This document shows, one piece after another, positions 21,329-34,147 of a DNA stretch of 50,049 bases. Under the pieces are notes generated by a model. That model worked only from the letters and a program-made list of their open reading frames with translations, was not told the DNA's origin and ran no database searches. The stretch is taken from positions 1 through 50,049 of the forward strand of contig CANKAJ010000021.1 in the NCBI GenBank assembly GCA_947479645.1. The letters run 5' to 3'. Numbering within the stretch: position 1 is the stretch's first letter; each line of letters opens with the position of its first letter. Origin of the DNA: Betaproteobacteria bacterium (GTDB lineage: Bacteria; Pseudomonadota; Gammaproteobacteria; Burkholderiales; SG8-39). A program made the translations under genes and the position numbers.

Positions 21329-21889
21329 CTAAACCGACAGGAGGTCCTTTTCCTTTGCTGCAAGCATCTTGTCGATTTCAACGATGAAGCGATCAGTTAG
21401 CTTTTGGATATCATCTTGTGCGCGTCGCTCCTCGTCCTCAGGGATGGACTTGGCTTTTAGCAGATCTTTCAAAGCTGTATTTGCATCGCGTCGCAAATTA
21501 CGTACCGCCACTTTCCCGTTCTCACCCTCGCCCTTTACCACTTTAATTAGTTCCCGCCGGCGCTCTTCGGTTAGCGGCGGCATCGGAATTCGAATCAACT
21601 CACCCTGGGTGGCCGGATTTAGTCCCAGATCGGAATCACGAATCGCCTTCTCGATGGGGCCGATCAACTTCTTTTCCCAAGGGGTAATGCCAATTGTGCG
21701 CGCATCAATCAAGGAGATATTGGCTAGTTGTGAAATCGGTGTAATCGTACCGTAATAATCAACACTGACATGGTCCAGGATTCCAGTATGTGCACGGCCA
21801 GTCCTTACCTTTCCCAGATCCGCCTTCAGAGCATCCAGGGATTTTTGCATGCGCTGTTCCGCGCTTTTTTTAATTTCGGCGATGTTCAT
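21329..21889 (-). CDS. frr: Ribosome recycling factor
   Basis: Frr splits post-termination ribosomes together with EF-G. The 186-residue protein is full length and shows the typical [21 protein letters not shown] start, [37 protein letters not shown] and [21 protein letters not shown]. It follows pyrH by 44 bases, within the conserved rpsB-tsf-pyrH-frr order. Confidence 0.97.
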   Translation of the reverse strand: MNIAEIKKSAEQRMQKSLDALKADLGKVRTGRAHTGILDHVSVDYYGTITPISQLANISLIDARTIGITPWEKKLIGPIEKAIRDSDLGLNPATQGELIRIPMPPLTEERRRELIKVVKGEGENGKVAVRNLRRDANTALKDLLKAKSIPEDEERRAQDDIQKLTDRFIVEIDKMLAAKEKDLLSV

Positions 21890-21933
21890 GATTGATTCCT
21901 TTTCAGATCAGGCCAGCGAGCGCCGGACCATAA

Positions 21934-22650
21934 TTAGACATGAACCAGGGTGCCTTCATCTTCACCCATAACAACACGCTTCATGGCACCCGGTTTAAAG
22001 ATAGAGAATACCGTGAGCGGCAGTTTCTGGTCCCTGCAAAGGGCAAACGCAGTCGCATCCATGATCTTCAAATTCTTGACGATTGCCTCGTCAAACGACA
22101 AGCGATCATACCGAGTTGCTTCTGGATTCGTATTTGGGTCGTCTGTATAGACGCCATCCACTTTGGTCGCTTTCAAGACCATTTCGGCACCAATCTCAGT
22201 GCCTCGTAATGCGGCTGCAGTATCTGTGGTAAAGAACGGATTACCTGTACCTGCCGCGAAAATGACCAGTTTACCTTCCTCGAGATAACGGATAGCTTTG
22301 GGACGAATATAGGGTTCTACAATCTGTTCAATATTGATTGCTGACTGAACGCGCGCGTTAATACCCTTTTGCCGCATGACGTCAGCCAGCGCCAGCGCAT
22401 TCATTATTGTGGCCAGCATTCCCATGTAGTCAGCTGTGGCTCGGTCCATACCGGCTGCACCAAGCGCCACACCACGGAATATATTTCCTCCGCCAATCAC
22501 GACGCCCATCTCGACACCCAGGGCCATGACCTGGGCCACCTCATTGACAATTCGATCGATTGTCTGACGATTTATGCCAAATGGATCGCCTCCCATCAGC
22601 GCTTCGCCTGACAGCTTGAGCAATATTCGCTTATATTTAGGTGCTGTCAT
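21934..22650 (-). CDS. pyrH: Uridylate kinase
   Basis: PyrH phosphorylates UMP to UDP as an amino-acid-kinase-fold hexamer. The 238-residue protein has [15 protein letters not shown] at the N-terminus, the GGGNIFRG phosphate loop, [19 protein letters not shown], and [15 protein letters not shown] with [13 protein letters not shown] in the nucleotide part. It follows tsf by 18 bases. Confidence 0.97.
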   Translation of the reverse strand: MTAPKYKRILLKLSGEALMGGDPFGINRQTIDRIVNEVAQVMALGVEMGVVIGGGNIFRGVALGAAGMDRATADYMGMLATIMNALALADVMRQKGINARVQSAINIEQIVEPYIRPKAIRYLEEGKLVIFAAGTGNPFFTTDTAAALRGTEIGAEMVLKATKVDGVYTDDPNTNPEATRYDRLSFDEAIVKNLKIMDATAFALCRDQKLPLTVFSIFKPGAMKRVVMGEDEGTLVHV

Positions 22651-22668
22651 GTATCCATTCTCACTGCA

Positions 22669-23559
22669 TCAAACACGGGTCGCCATATCGGCTTGCGCTT
22701 TTACCTCTGCCGCAAAATCAGTTACCTTCTTCTCTATGCCCTCTCCCACGACAAAAAGTACAAAACTAGACACAGAGGCTGCTTTCGACTTGAGAAGCGC
22801 TTCAATGGTCAGCTTGTCATTTTTTACATAAATTTGTCCGAGCAATGTGACTTCTTTCAGGAATTTCTGCACACTGCCTTCGACCATTTTCTCAACAATA
22901 TTGGCTGGCTTTCCAGATTCAGCAGCTTTTGCAGCGGCAATATCGCGTTCTTTCTTGATCACGTCGGCGGACACTTCGTCCTTGGACAATGCCACTGGCT
23001 TGGCTGCAGCAATATGCATCGCCAGATCCCGCCCTAGTTCTGCATCGCCTCCGACAATATCCACCACGACGCCGATTTTCGCCCCGCCATGAATGTACTG
23101 CCCAATTTTGCCTTTGGCCGGAACACGGACAAAACGTCGAATGGACAGGTTTTCACCAATCTTTCCAACCAGCCTCTTTCGCTCATCTTCCACCGTAGTA
23201 TCGCCCAGTGACAGCAATGACAAGGTTGCGACGTCACTTGGATTCTTCTCGACAACGATTTGAGCAAGTGTGTTTACAAACGAAATGAAATCCTCGTTCT
23301 TAGCGACAAAATCTGTTTCGCAATTCACTTCGATTATTGCGCCAAGCGCGCCATCCGCTGAAACATGAACGCCAACTATACCTTCTGCGGCCACCCGTGA
23401 GGCCGCCTTGCTGGCCTTGTTACCCAGTTTCACCCGTAGAATTTCTTCAGCTTTAGTCAGATCACCGGCCGCCTCTGTAAGCGCCTTCTTGCATTCCATC
23501 ATTGGCGCGTCGGTTTTCTCGCGCAATTCCTTTACCATACCTGCGGTTATTTCCGCCAT
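22669..23559 (-). CDS. tsf: Elongation factor Ts
   Basis: EF-Ts exchanges GDP for GTP on EF-Tu. From the ATG at 23559, which has GGAG six bases upstream, the protein has 296 residues: UBA-like N-terminus ([20 protein letters not shown]), the core [10 protein letters not shown] segment and the C-terminal module. A start 36 bases earlier is less likely because it lacks such a ribosome site. It lies 90 bases from rpsB, with a terminator-like hairpin in between. Confidence 0.97.
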   Translation of the reverse strand: MAEITAGMVKELREKTDAPMMECKKALTEAAGDLTKAEEILRVKLGNKASKAASRVAAEGIVGVHVSADGALGAIIEVNCETDFVAKNEDFISFVNTLAQIVVEKNPSDVATLSLLSLGDTTVEDERKRLVGKIGENLSIRRFVRVPAKGKIGQYIHGGAKIGVVVDIVGGDAELGRDLAMHIAAAKPVALSKDEVSADVIKKERDIAAAKAAESGKPANIVEKMVEGSVQKFLKEVTLLGQIYVKNDKLTIEALLKSKAASVSSFVLFVVGEGIEKKVTDFAAEVKAQADMATRV

Positions 23560-23603
23560 CTTCTGCTCCATTACGTACACGTACCGAAGTACCATCCAGA
23601 TTC

Positions 23604-23628
23604 AAAAAAAGGGGCAGACGCCCCTTTT
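23604..23628 (-). terminator. Intrinsic terminator/attenuator between rpsB and tsf
   Basis: On the minus strand AAAAGGGGC, loop GTCT and GCCCCTTTT form a nine-pair stem followed by an unbroken T-run. It has the full form of an intrinsic terminator yet lies inside the rpsB-tsf gap, so it probably lowers rather than stops readthrough into tsf, as reported for the same interval in E. coli. Confidence 0.75.
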
Positions 23629-23649
23629 GATTTTTGCAAAAATCAGCGC

Positions 23650-24414
23650 TTAAGGTGCCTGGTCAGCTGCTTCTGCGTCTTGCTCTTCCACTTCTACAAA
23701 ATCGTCAGCGCCACCCGATATGATTTCCTGTATCACCTGATTACGACCTTCCAGAATGGAGTCCGCGATCCCCCGTGCATACAAGCGGATAGCGCGACTG
23801 GAGTCATCATTGCCAGGTATTACGTACGAAATGCCCTCAGGTGAATGATTGGTATCTACAACTCCAATCACCGGAATCCCAAGCTTTCCTGCCTCGGCAA
23901 TCGCCCCCTTCTGATAACCCACATCAACAACAAACAGCGCATCAGGCAAGCCTTCCAGATTCTTGATTCCACCCAGACTGCGTTGTAACTTGGCCAACTC
24001 ACGCTGATAGCCGAGCGCTTCCTTCTTCGCCAGCTTCTCCATTGTGCCGTCAGTCACCATCAACTCCATATCCTTAAGACGCTTTATGGACTGACGTACC
24101 GTCTTGAAATTGGTAAGCATGCCGCCCAGCCAGCGATGATCAACGAAGGGCGCTGCACAGCGCTCAGCCTCTTCGTGAATAATTTCACGCGCGGACCGCT
24201 TCGTACCTACAAAAAGAATTGTGCCCTTGTTTGAAGCGAGCTGACGTATAAACTTCGTCGCTTCCTGATACATCACCATCGTCTTCTCGAGGTTGATGAT
24301 GTGAATCTTGTTGCGGTGACCGAAAATGTAAGGTGCCATCTTCGGGTTCCAGTAACGAGTCTGGTGCCCAAAATGGACGCCTGCTTCAAGCATCTGGCGC
24401 ATGGTAGTCGACAT
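23650..24414 (-). CDS. rpsB: 30S ribosomal protein S2
   Basis: S2 is a large protein of the small ribosomal subunit that helps recruit S1. The 254-residue protein is full length with [19 protein letters not shown], the [17 protein letters not shown] segment and [21 protein letters not shown]. The C-terminus is acidic ([12 protein letters not shown]), common in betaproteobacteria. A strong AGGAG precedes the ATG. The leader carries a hairpin that may serve autogenous control. Confidence 0.97.
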   Translation of the reverse strand: MSTTMRQMLEAGVHFGHQTRYWNPKMAPYIFGHRNKIHIINLEKTMVMYQEATKFIRQLASNKGTILFVGTKRSAREIIHEEAERCAAPFVDHRWLGGMLTNFKTVRQSIKRLKDMELMVTDGTMEKLAKKEALGYQRELAKLQRSLGGIKNLEGLPDALFVVDVGYQKGAIAEAGKLGIPVIGVVDTNHSPEGISYVIPGNDDSSRAIRLYARGIADSILEGRNQVIQEIISGGADDFVEVEEQDAEAADQAP

Positions 24415-24432
24415 TCAATCTTCTCCTGGTTA

Positions 24433-24465
24433 GGGTTATTCGGCACTACTCCATCCCAATAACCC
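24433..24465 (-). promoter_or_regulatory. rpsB leader hairpin (candidate S2 autoregulatory element)
   Basis: In the mRNA-sense strand GGGTTATT and AATAACCC form a perfect eight-base stem around a 17-base purine-rich loop (GGGATGGAGTAGTGCCG). The stem ends only a few bases before the AGGAG ribosome site of rpsB. In gammaproteobacteria S2 represses its own mRNA through a conserved leader structure; the position here fits, though homology to that leader cannot be shown. The rest of the roughly 300-base gap between rpsB and map (24415-24717) contains no gene. A promoter for rpsB must lie near 24480-24550 but no good -10/-35 pair was found. Confidence 0.5.
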
Positions 24466-24717
24466 AGCAATATCTTGCAAGGGGCACCCTAACGGGGGAG
24501 TAGCAAAGTTTAGCAGACGTGCAATATGTGATAATTGTTCATCTACAAGCCTTGCAGGATAACATGAAATCCATCCAAGACGCGAGTTTCCTTTTGCAAA
24601 CAGGGTATTAAGTCACTCCCATCGATGAGACTTCACTAAAATCTGCGTATTCGTTTGCGCTCGTACTTGTGTACGCCCCGCACTTCAACGCTTTTTGCTC
24701 GGAAACCGCAGCTCACT

Positions 24718-25515
24718 ATGGCAATAAATATAAAAAACACGGAAGACATCGAACGTATGCGGATTGCCGGACGTCTTGCCGCCGACGTTCTGGATTTCAT
24801 AGCGCCTTACGTCAAACCCGGCGTTACCACGGAAACGCTCGATACACTTTGCCATGACTACATGGTGGACGTCCAAAAGACAGTACCTGCCCCGCTCAAT
24901 TACGCCCCGCCTGGATACAAACCTTTCCCAAAATCGATCTGCACTTCGGTCAACCATCAGGTGTGTCATGGTATTCCCGGCGATCGCGTACTCAAGAATG
25001 GGGATGTCCTTAACATCGATATCACAGTCATCAAAGAAGGCTTCCACGGCGACACCAGCCGCATGTTTTATATCGGAAGCCCTTCCATACAAGCAAAACG
25101 CCTTTGCGAAGCGACCTATGAGTGCCTGTGGCTGGGAATTTCAAAAGTGCGTCCAGGTGCCTCGCTCGGGGATATTGGGGCGGCGATTCAGCAACTCGCG
25201 GAATCACAAGGTTACAGTGTGGTGAAAGAGTTTTGCGGGCACGGCATTGGGCGTCAGTTCCATGAGGAGCCACAAGTTCTTCATTATGGTCGCCCCGGAA
25301 CCGGCATACGGTTGCAGGCGGGAATGATTTTCACAATTGAGCCAATGATCAACGCAGGACGCGCCGCCATTCGCGAATTGGCCGATGGCTGGACCATTGT
25401 TACCAAAGACCACAGTCTGTCGGCGCAATGGGAGCACACCATACTAGTAACCGAAACGGGTCACGAGGTGCTTACCGTATCGCCTGGAATGCCTCCCGCA
25501 ACGCTCGTAACTTAG
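24718..25515 (+). CDS. map: Methionine aminopeptidase, type I
   Basis: Map removes the initiator methionine from new proteins. From the ATG at 24718 it has 265 residues, as in E. coli (264). All five metal ligands are visible: Asp101 and Asp112 (NIDITVIKEGFHGDTSRMF), His175 (CGHGIG), Glu208 (TIEPM) and Glu239 (WEHT). An upstream in-frame ATG at 24655 would add a 21-residue tail without family support. It is divergent from rpsB, a widely conserved arrangement, and is followed by glnD after 15 bases. Confidence 0.96.
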   Translation: MAINIKNTEDIERMRIAGRLAADVLDFIAPYVKPGVTTETLDTLCHDYMVDVQKTVPAPLNYAPPGYKPFPKSICTSVNHQVCHGIPGDRVLKNGDVLNIDITVIKEGFHGDTSRMFYIGSPSIQAKRLCEATYECLWLGISKVRPGASLGDIGAAIQQLAESQGYSVVKEFCGHGIGRQFHEEPQVLHYGRPGTGIRLQAGMIFTIEPMINAGRAAIRELADGWTIVTKDHSLSAQWEHTILVTETGHEVLTVSPGMPPATLVT

Positions 25516-25530
25516 GGCCACCAAACCTAC

Positions 25531-28113
25531 ATGCTTCAAATACAGTCTGAAACCACGCCTGGCAACCGGTTCGGCCTTGTCAAGGAGCAGTTGCGTACGG
25601 AACGCGTTACCTTGCAAGCGCAATTCGAAAGCAACGGTGATGCGCCCAGGCTGCTTCGACTGCAACGTATGCTGGTGGACCGCACACTCAAGGACATATG
25701 GCGCCGATTGGACATGCCATCTGGCTTGGCCTTGCTTGCAGTAGGGGGCTACGGCAGAGGCGAACTCTATCCGCATTCCGACGTTGACATTCTCATCCTT
25801 CTGCCGCACCACCCTGGGGATGCGCTGGCAAGAACTCTCGGTGAAATAGTCGGTTTGTTCTGGGATATCGGCCTCGAAGTCGGTCACAGCATACGCACCA
25901 TCGCCGAATGCGTTGATGAAGCAGCCAAGGATGTCACTGTACAAACCAGTTTGCTGGAGGCACGGCTCTTGATCGGTAGTCGCGTACTGTTCAATCAATT
26001 TCAGGGAGCAACTACTAAGGCATTTGATTCCAAAGCATTCTTCAAGGCCAAGCGACTGGAGCAGGAGCAGCGCTATGCGAAGTACCAGGACAGTCCGTAC
26101 AGCCTTGAACCCAATTTGAAGGAGGCTCCAGGGGGCTTGCGGGATTTGCAGGTCATACTCTGGATTGGCCGTGCCAGCGGCTTGGGGCGAAGCTGGAAGG
26201 AATTGGCCAGGCGCGGCTTTGTCACTGAAATCGAAGCACGGCAGCTCCATGCGTGCGAACGACTGCTGCAGCGATTGCGCGTCCGGCTCCACTATGCGGC
26301 CGGACGACGTGAAGATCGGCTCTTATTTGACTATCAGGGCAGACTGGCAAACGAACTGGGGTATGGAGCTACTGCGCACAGAAGAGCCAGCGAGATTGTC
26401 ATGCAGCGTTATTACCGTACGGCAAAGACGGTGACGCAACTGAACGCGCTGATTCTGCAAAATCTGGCGGCTGCCATCTTTCCCGACAATGACACCGAAG
26501 GTGAGATCATCAATGAGCGCTTTCAGGCGGTGCGCGAACTTCTGGATGCGCGTTCAGCGGACCTCTTTGAGCGACAGCCAGAAGCAATTTTCGAAAGTTT
26601 CCTGCTCTTACAGCAGCATGCCGAACTTAAAGGAATGACCGCCGGAACGCTGCGTGCCTTGTGGCGTGCTCGCAGTCGTATTGACGGGCAATTCCGGCGC
26701 TCCGCGCAAAATCGCGCCCGTTTCATCGAGTTTTTCAAGCAGCCACGTGGCATTGTTCACGAATTGCGGCGCATGAACCAGTATTCAATACTGGGGCGAT
26801 ATATCCCGGCATTCGGAAAAGTGGTCGGGCAAATGCAACACGATCTTTTCCATGTTTACACTGTAGATCAGCATATTCTGACCGTCATACGGAATCTGAG
26901 ACGCTTTACCATGCTGGAATTTGCACACGAGCACCCACTGTGCAGCCGCCTGATTGCCGGTTTTGAGCGTCACTGGCTCCTCTATATTGCCGCCCTCTTC
27001 CACGACATTGCCAAGGGACGCGGCGGAGATCACTCCGAACTCGGGCGTGTAGACGCAAGTCGTTTCTGCAAGCAACACGACATTGTCGGCGAGGATGCAA
27101 CACTCGTGGAGTTCCTGGTGCAGCACCACCTTTCCATGTCGGCGGTTGCGCAAAAGCAGGATCTCTCCGACCCTGACGTCATCGAACGGTTTGCCACCAT
27201 GGTTCAAAATGAACGGCAGCTTACGGCGCTGTATCTGTTGACGGTCGCCGATGTTCGGGGAACCAGTCCCAAAGTTTGGAATGCCTGGAAGGGCAAGTTG
27301 CTTGAGGATTTATATCAGGCCACCCGCCGCCGACTGTCAGGCAAGCCCATCGTCTCTGCAGAGGATATTCAGACCAAGCAGGATGAGGCTCGACGACTGC
27401 TGCGCCTTTACGCGCTTGCCGACGGTGTCGAGACGGAATTGTGGAAGCGCCTGGATGTACCGTACTTTCTAAGACACGATGCCAAAGACATCTCGTGGCA
27501 TGCCCGCCTGCTCAGCAGCAAGGTCGAGACTGGAAAGCCCATTGTCAGGGCACGTTTGTCGCCAGTCGGGGAAGGATTGCAGGTTCTGATCTACACAACG
27601 GATCAACCCTATCTGTTTGCGCGCATCTGCGGCTATTTTGAAACCATTGCCTATAACATCGTTGACGCGAAAATCCATACCACCCGACACGGCTATGCCC
27701 TGGATACATTCCAGGTCATGGGTTCTGGAAAGTCGCACGATTATCGACACATGATCCGGTTGATAGAGCACGAACTCACAGATCGGCTCATCAATCAGTC
27801 GCCGCTACCGGTTCCGGCACGGGGACGCATTTCGCGCCAATCCAGACATTTTCCGATCACGCCCGAAGTGCATATTCGTCCCGATGAAAAAGGCCAATAC
27901 TATTTGTTGTCCATCACGGCGGGTGACCGGCCCGGACTGCTGTTCGCAATTGCGCGCGTCCTGGGCGAATATCAGGTCAATCTGCATACAGCCAAAATAA
28001 CAACGCTTGGGGAGCGAGCTGAAGACGTCTTTCTTGTGTCAGGCGAGACGCTGTCCCATCCACGCACAGTGCTCTTGCTGGAGCAGGACTTGCTCGGCGT
28101 ATTACAGGCTTAA
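25531..28113 (+). CDS. glnD: Bifunctional uridylyltransferase/uridylyl-removing enzyme GlnD
   Basis: GlnD senses glutamine and adds or removes UMP on PII proteins, setting nitrogen control. The 860-residue protein has the nucleotidyltransferase motif GGYGRGELYPHSDVD at 72-86, the Gln-rich GlnD linker helices, the HD-type removing domain (AALFHDIAKGRGGDHSELG), and two C-terminal ACT domains (starting near LQVLIYTTDQPYLFARI and LLSITAGDRPGLLFAI) that bind glutamine. Length and order are normal. Very likely co-transcribed with map. Confidence 0.97.
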   Translation: MLQIQSETTPGNRFGLVKEQLRTERVTLQAQFESNGDAPRLLRLQRMLVDRTLKDIWRRLDMPSGLALLAVGGYGRGELYPHSDVDILILLPHHPGDALARTLGEIVGLFWDIGLEVGHSIRTIAECVDEAAKDVTVQTSLLEARLLIGSRVLFNQFQGATTKAFDSKAFFKAKRLEQEQRYAKYQDSPYSLEPNLKEAPGGLRDLQVILWIGRASGLGRSWKELARRGFVTEIEARQLHACERLLQRLRVRLHYAAGRREDRLLFDYQGRLANELGYGATAHRRASEIVMQRYYRTAKTVTQLNALILQNLAAAIFPDNDTEGEIINERFQAVRELLDARSADLFERQPEAIFESFLLLQQHAELKGMTAGTLRALWRARSRIDGQFRRSAQNRARFIEFFKQPRGIVHELRRMNQYSILGRYIPAFGKVVGQMQHDLFHVYTVDQHILTVIRNLRRFTMLEFAHEHPLCSRLIAGFERHWLLYIAALFHDIAKGRGGDHSELGRVDASRFCKQHDIVGEDATLVEFLVQHHLSMSAVAQKQDLSDPDVIERFATMVQNERQLTALYLLTVADVRGTSPKVWNAWKGKLLEDLYQATRRRLSGKPIVSAEDIQTKQDEARRLLRLYALADGVETELWKRLDVPYFLRHDAKDISWHARLLSSKVETGKPIVRARLSPVGEGLQVLIYTTDQPYLFARICGYFETIAYNIVDAKIHTTRHGYALDTFQVMGSGKSHDYRHMIRLIEHELTDRLINQSPLPVPARGRISRQSRHFPITPEVHIRPDEKGQYYLLSITAGDRPGLLFAIARVLGEYQVNLHTAKITTLGERAEDVFLVSGETLSHPRTVLLLEQDLLGVLQA

Positions 28114-28172
28114 TGTCAAGAACTGACTCCTGCAAAAAAGCCAATCAATATATTATCCAATTAACAATATAT

Positions 28173-28190
28173 TCCATTATCCATAATGGA
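28173..28190. repeat. Perfect palindrome TCCATTAT-CC-ATAATGGA in an AT-rich spacer
   Basis: An eight-base stem with a two-base centre lies in the 139-base gap between the convergent glnD and def genes (28114-28252). The surrounding sequence (about 28130-28220) is very AT-rich, unlike both neighbours. It might be a bidirectional terminator, although no clear T-run follows, or a protein-binding site. Confidence 0.35.
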
Positions 28191-28252
28191 TTACCCTCAT
28201 ATTATTATCATATTTTATGAATTTCACTACGCAGAATCAAGTGCTGTAGCTG

Positions 28253-28786
28253 CTAGTCTTCAGCTGACTCCGTCTGACCTGGAAACAGTGCGTCAATAAA
28301 GCCGAACTGGCGAAAATCGCGGATTCGCATTGGATAAAGAATTCCATCAAGATGGTCGCATTCATGCTGAACTACACGAGCATGAAAATCCGTGGCATCC
28401 CGCGAAATAGGCTTGCCATACTGGTCGAATCCCTTGTAATGGAGTAGCACGAAGCGGGGAACGACTCCTCGCATCCCAGGCACCGACAAGCAGCCTTCCC
28501 AGCCTTCTTCCTGGACCTCATCCAATGGAGTCAGGACAGGATTCACCAGTACCGTATCAGGAACCTCCTCCGCATCGGGATAACGCGGATTGCACTGCAC
28601 ACCAAAAATCACCACGCGCAACGAGACCCCGATTTGTGGTGCAGCCAGGCCTGCTCCATGCAGATGCGCCATCGTGTCGCGCATGTCGGCAATCAGTGCA
28701 TGCAAGTCCGAGGTATCAAAGCGTTCAACCTCTTTGGCAACCTGCAAAAGGCGCGGGTCGCCCATACGCAATACATCACGAATCAT
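28253..28786 (-). CDS. def: Peptide deformylase
   Basis: Def removes the formyl group from nascent proteins before Map acts. The 177-residue protein has all three motifs: GLAAPQIG (46-53), EGCLSVP with metal ligand Cys99, and HECDHLDG with His141, Glu142 and His145. Here it follows mtnP with a four-base ATGA overlap instead of pairing with fmt, so this may be one of several deformylases in the genome. The acidic C-terminal tail is short. Confidence 0.95.
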   Translation of the reverse strand: MIRDVLRMGDPRLLQVAKEVERFDTSDLHALIADMRDTMAHLHGAGLAAPQIGVSLRVVIFGVQCNPRYPDAEEVPDTVLVNPVLTPLDEVQEEGWEGCLSVPGMRGVVPRFVLLHYKGFDQYGKPISRDATDFHARVVQHECDHLDGILYPMRIRDFRQFGFIDALFPGQTESAED

Positions 28787-29517
28787 ATCGACACCATTGA
28801 ATCAATGAGAATGACAACCCTGTCCATGCCCTGCCTCAGTACTTCAGTCATCGCATCCATGCTGATTGCATGATGACTGTCACCACGACCCGCCGCATGA
28901 TTGACGACGACGTTGATAGCCGCATACTGCAATCCGATCTCTCTTGCCAGTGCCGCCTCTGGCATGCCGGTCATGCCTACAATGTCGGCGCCATCACGTG
29001 CCAGGCGGTCAATTTCTGCAGCCGTTTCAAGTCGAGGACCCTGCGTTGTCGCATACACTCCCCCATCGACAACGGATTCGCCCAACGCCAAAGCGGCAGA
29101 AAGAATCCGTTGACGTAATGGCTGTGAATAAGGATGTGTGAAATCAATATGCGTGACTGGCGCATCATCCTCAAAATAGGTACCGCCCCTCCCCCAGGTA
29201 TAGTCAATGATCTGATCGGGTATTACCAGGCATCCGGGGCCCAGGTCTGCGCGAATTCCACCCACTGAAGCGACCGAAACGACGTCCGTGACACCAAGGT
29301 CCTTGAGTGCCCACATATTTGCGCGATAGTTGATTCGGTGCGGAGGAATCGTATGCCCTTGCCCGTGGCGTGCCAGAAAAACGACCGCACATCCGCCGAT
29401 GTGGCCGCACACCAGCGGTCCGGAGGGGTCACCGTAGGGTGTAGGCACGACTTTTCCGGACGCGCCACCAAGACTCGAAAACTTCGACAAGCCACTGCCA
29501 CCAATTATTCCAAGCAT
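28783..29517 (-). CDS. mtnP: S-methyl-5'-thioinosine/thioadenosine phosphorylase
   Basis: A 244-residue purine nucleoside phosphorylase-family protein: IGGSGL phosphate loop at the N-terminus, [18 protein letters not shown] (His51, His55), [13 protein letters not shown] and [14 protein letters not shown]. At the purine-selective position it has Asn206 in NHAAGRG, where MTA phosphorylases carry Asp residues. In the Pseudomonas enzyme this kind of change goes with 6-oxopurines, so methylthioinosine is the likelier substrate, releasing hypoxanthine. The next gene, hpt, would salvage that base. The specificity is inferred from the motif, not proven. Confidence 0.85.
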   Translation of the reverse strand: MLGIIGGSGLSKFSSLGGASGKVVPTPYGDPSGPLVCGHIGGCAVVFLARHGQGHTIPPHRINYRANMWALKDLGVTDVVSVASVGGIRADLGPGCLVIPDQIIDYTWGRGGTYFEDDAPVTHIDFTHPYSQPLRQRILSAALALGESVVDGGVYATTQGPRLETAAEIDRLARDGADIVGMTGMPEAALAREIGLQYAAINVVVNHAAGRGDSHHAISMDAMTEVLRQGMDRVVILIDSMVSI

Positions 29518-29523
29518 GATCTC

Positions 29524-30071
29524 TTACATGCCCTTGACTGCATAAATGGCAGGAAGATTGCGCCAGGCACCGCTGCAGTCCATGCCGCAGCCAAAAACGT
29601 ATCGATTGGGAAGTTTGAGACCCACATACTCGGCACGAATCGGCTTTGCCACGCCGGTATCCTTCTCGGTGAGAACGGCGCATTGAAAGCTTGCAGCGCC
29701 CATGGAGAGGATGCGTTCGCGTATTGCCGCAAGCGTATGACCTCCATCCAGAATGTCATCAAGCACAAGCACGTCACGGCCGCGAACATTCTCGCGCGGC
29801 TCTACGCGCCATGTCAGTTCGCCCCCCGATGTCGCATCGCCATAGCGCGTGGCGTGTATGTAGTCCAGATCCAATGGAAAACGCAATAAAGGCAGCAACT
29901 GCCCGGCAAAACAGATTGCTCCGCCCATGACGGACAGCACCAGCGGATACCGTGTTCCCAGATCCCTGGTGATGTCGGCCGCAATACGATGCAGCGCACC
30001 GGTGACCTCTTCTTCTCCGCAAATCAGATCGGCCGATTGGAGCAGGCTCCAAGCTTTCTCGATGGGAAGCA

Positions 30072-30072
<1 letters not shown>
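29524..30072 (-). CDS. hpt: Hypoxanthine-guanine phosphoribosyltransferase
   Basis: This type I phosphoribosyltransferase turns hypoxanthine or guanine plus PRPP into IMP or GMP. The PRPP motif VLVLDDILDGGHT is at 101-113, with SVMGGAICFAG in the flexible-loop region and IHATRYGD after it. The ATG at 30072 is chosen because AAAGGAG lies eight bases upstream and its codon shares a base with the galU stop (TAATG). An in-frame ATG at 30093 lies inside galU without a ribosome site. The protein has 182 residues. It is six bases upstream of mtnP, a likely salvage pair. Confidence 0.93.
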
Positions 30073-32989
<2,917 letters not shown>

Positions 32990-34147
32990 TCAGGAAAACA
33001 GCCGCAGCGCGCGCGGACTGCCAGCCGGTATCCCCTGATCGGACATGGATGCATATATCGATTCCAGCTGCTTGCCAATTGCCGCAAGGGAAGCAGGGGT
33101 GAGATTGGCACGATTATCGTCAACCAGCCGTCCGCCCAATGTAGATGCAAACTGCCCAGCTATCCGGGCGAGTTGATTGAAGGAATTCACACCGCCAGAG
33201 ACACGCGGAACGTCAAATTCGAACATGAGCGCGGCGGTTTCCATCTCTTGCAGAGCCCCTTGCAGGAATGGCGTATTGCCCGCATTGGACAGCACAAATA
33301 GTTCATCGCCCTGCTCGTTGCGACGACGAAAGCGCCCGTCACTTTCAAGCATGAACCCGGCAGATTCGGCCAGAGCACGAATCTGAGTCCCGGAAAACAA
33401 ACCTTCATCCGGAACCACGTTAAGAGCGATTTGTATGTCAACATCACCGCAGAACTGGTCAAGGAGTTGCGCGCGTCGAGCGACTTCGGCCAAATCGGGC
33501 GCATCAGCGCGGGCACCTGCAAGTACCGCAAGATCATAAACCGCCTTGGCAAACCGATCCATATCCGGTGCAGACAGCACGCCGTGCCTGTCAACCAGTT
33601 GCAGCCCCACACGCAGCAACTGTCGTTGGTGCGCATGACTCAAGGGCGTCCAACCGCCACCCGACTCATCAAAACCCTCCAGATTGACTGGCTTAGTAAA
33701 TCCCGTGAGGCGCTTGACCGCTGCATCAATAACCTGACTTCCTCCCACATCAACGTCGGTCCGAAACTCGATGACATAGTCAATTGCCTCATCAATGATG
33801 GCCTCAGCGGGCTCGACAAGGCCGGGCTTGGCCGGGGCGTCACCGGCTACACCATCAACAGCATCATTAGGCTCATCGGGCTGGTCCGGTGCATCAGCTA
33901 TGACGGAGGGGTCAATAAGCGAGGGCTCTATACGCGAATGCTCCGGATGTCTGGAAACGCCATCTACAGGAACACTCTCTCCGAGTACGGGAGCCTGACC
34001 CGGGCGCAACAGGACGTCCTCATGACCGGATCCAAAGTTTTGCTCGGCAAGACGGCGATAGCGCACCTCCTGCCACTTGTTGTATGCAAGCACCGCCACG
34101 ACAATAATTACGCCGATGGCAAGCAGACCCATTTGCAATTCGCTCAT
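32990..34147 (-). CDS. zipA: Cell division protein ZipA-like
   Basis: A 385-residue protein with an N-terminal membrane anchor (LLAIGVIIVVAVLAY, positions 8-22), a short basic stretch, an acidic Pro/Asp-rich linker to about 130 and a C-terminal domain of about 145 residues resembling the FtsZ-binding fold of ZipA (DVDIQIALNVVPDEGLFSGTQIRALAESAGF; then NTPFLQGALQEMETAALMFEFDVPRV). ZipA ties the FtsZ ring to the membrane. Betaproteobacterial versions diverge strongly from E. coli, so topology and position carry much of the call. It overlaps smc by four bases. Confidence 0.83.
   Translation of the reverse strand: MSELQMGLLAIGVIIVVAVLAYNKWQEVRYRRLAEQNFGSGHEDVLLRPGQAPVLGESVPVDGVSRHPEHSRIEPSLIDPSVIADAPDQPDEPNDAVDGVAGDAPAKPGLVEPAEAIIDEAIDYVIEFRTDVDVGGSQVIDAAVKRLTGFTKPVNLEGFDESGGGWTPLSHAHQRQLLRVGLQLVDRHGVLSAPDMDRFAKAVYDLAVLAGARADAPDLAEVARRAQLLDQFCGDVDIQIALNVVPDEGLFSGTQIRALAESAGFMLESDGRFRRRNEQGDELFVLSNAGNTPFLQGALQEMETAALMFEFDVPRVSGGVNSFNQLARIAGQFASTLGGRLVDDNRANLTPASLAAIGKQLESIYASMSDQGIPAGSPRALRLFS

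Noticed and set aside
24480-24560. Promoter of rpsB
   Set aside because: Several TTGCAC/TTGTAG-like hexamers exist but none pairs with a convincing -10 at 16-18 bases, so no site was assigned.
25444-26292. 282-codon open frame on the minus strand
   Set aside because: Antisense to glnD and map; composition reflects the shadow of a real coding frame.
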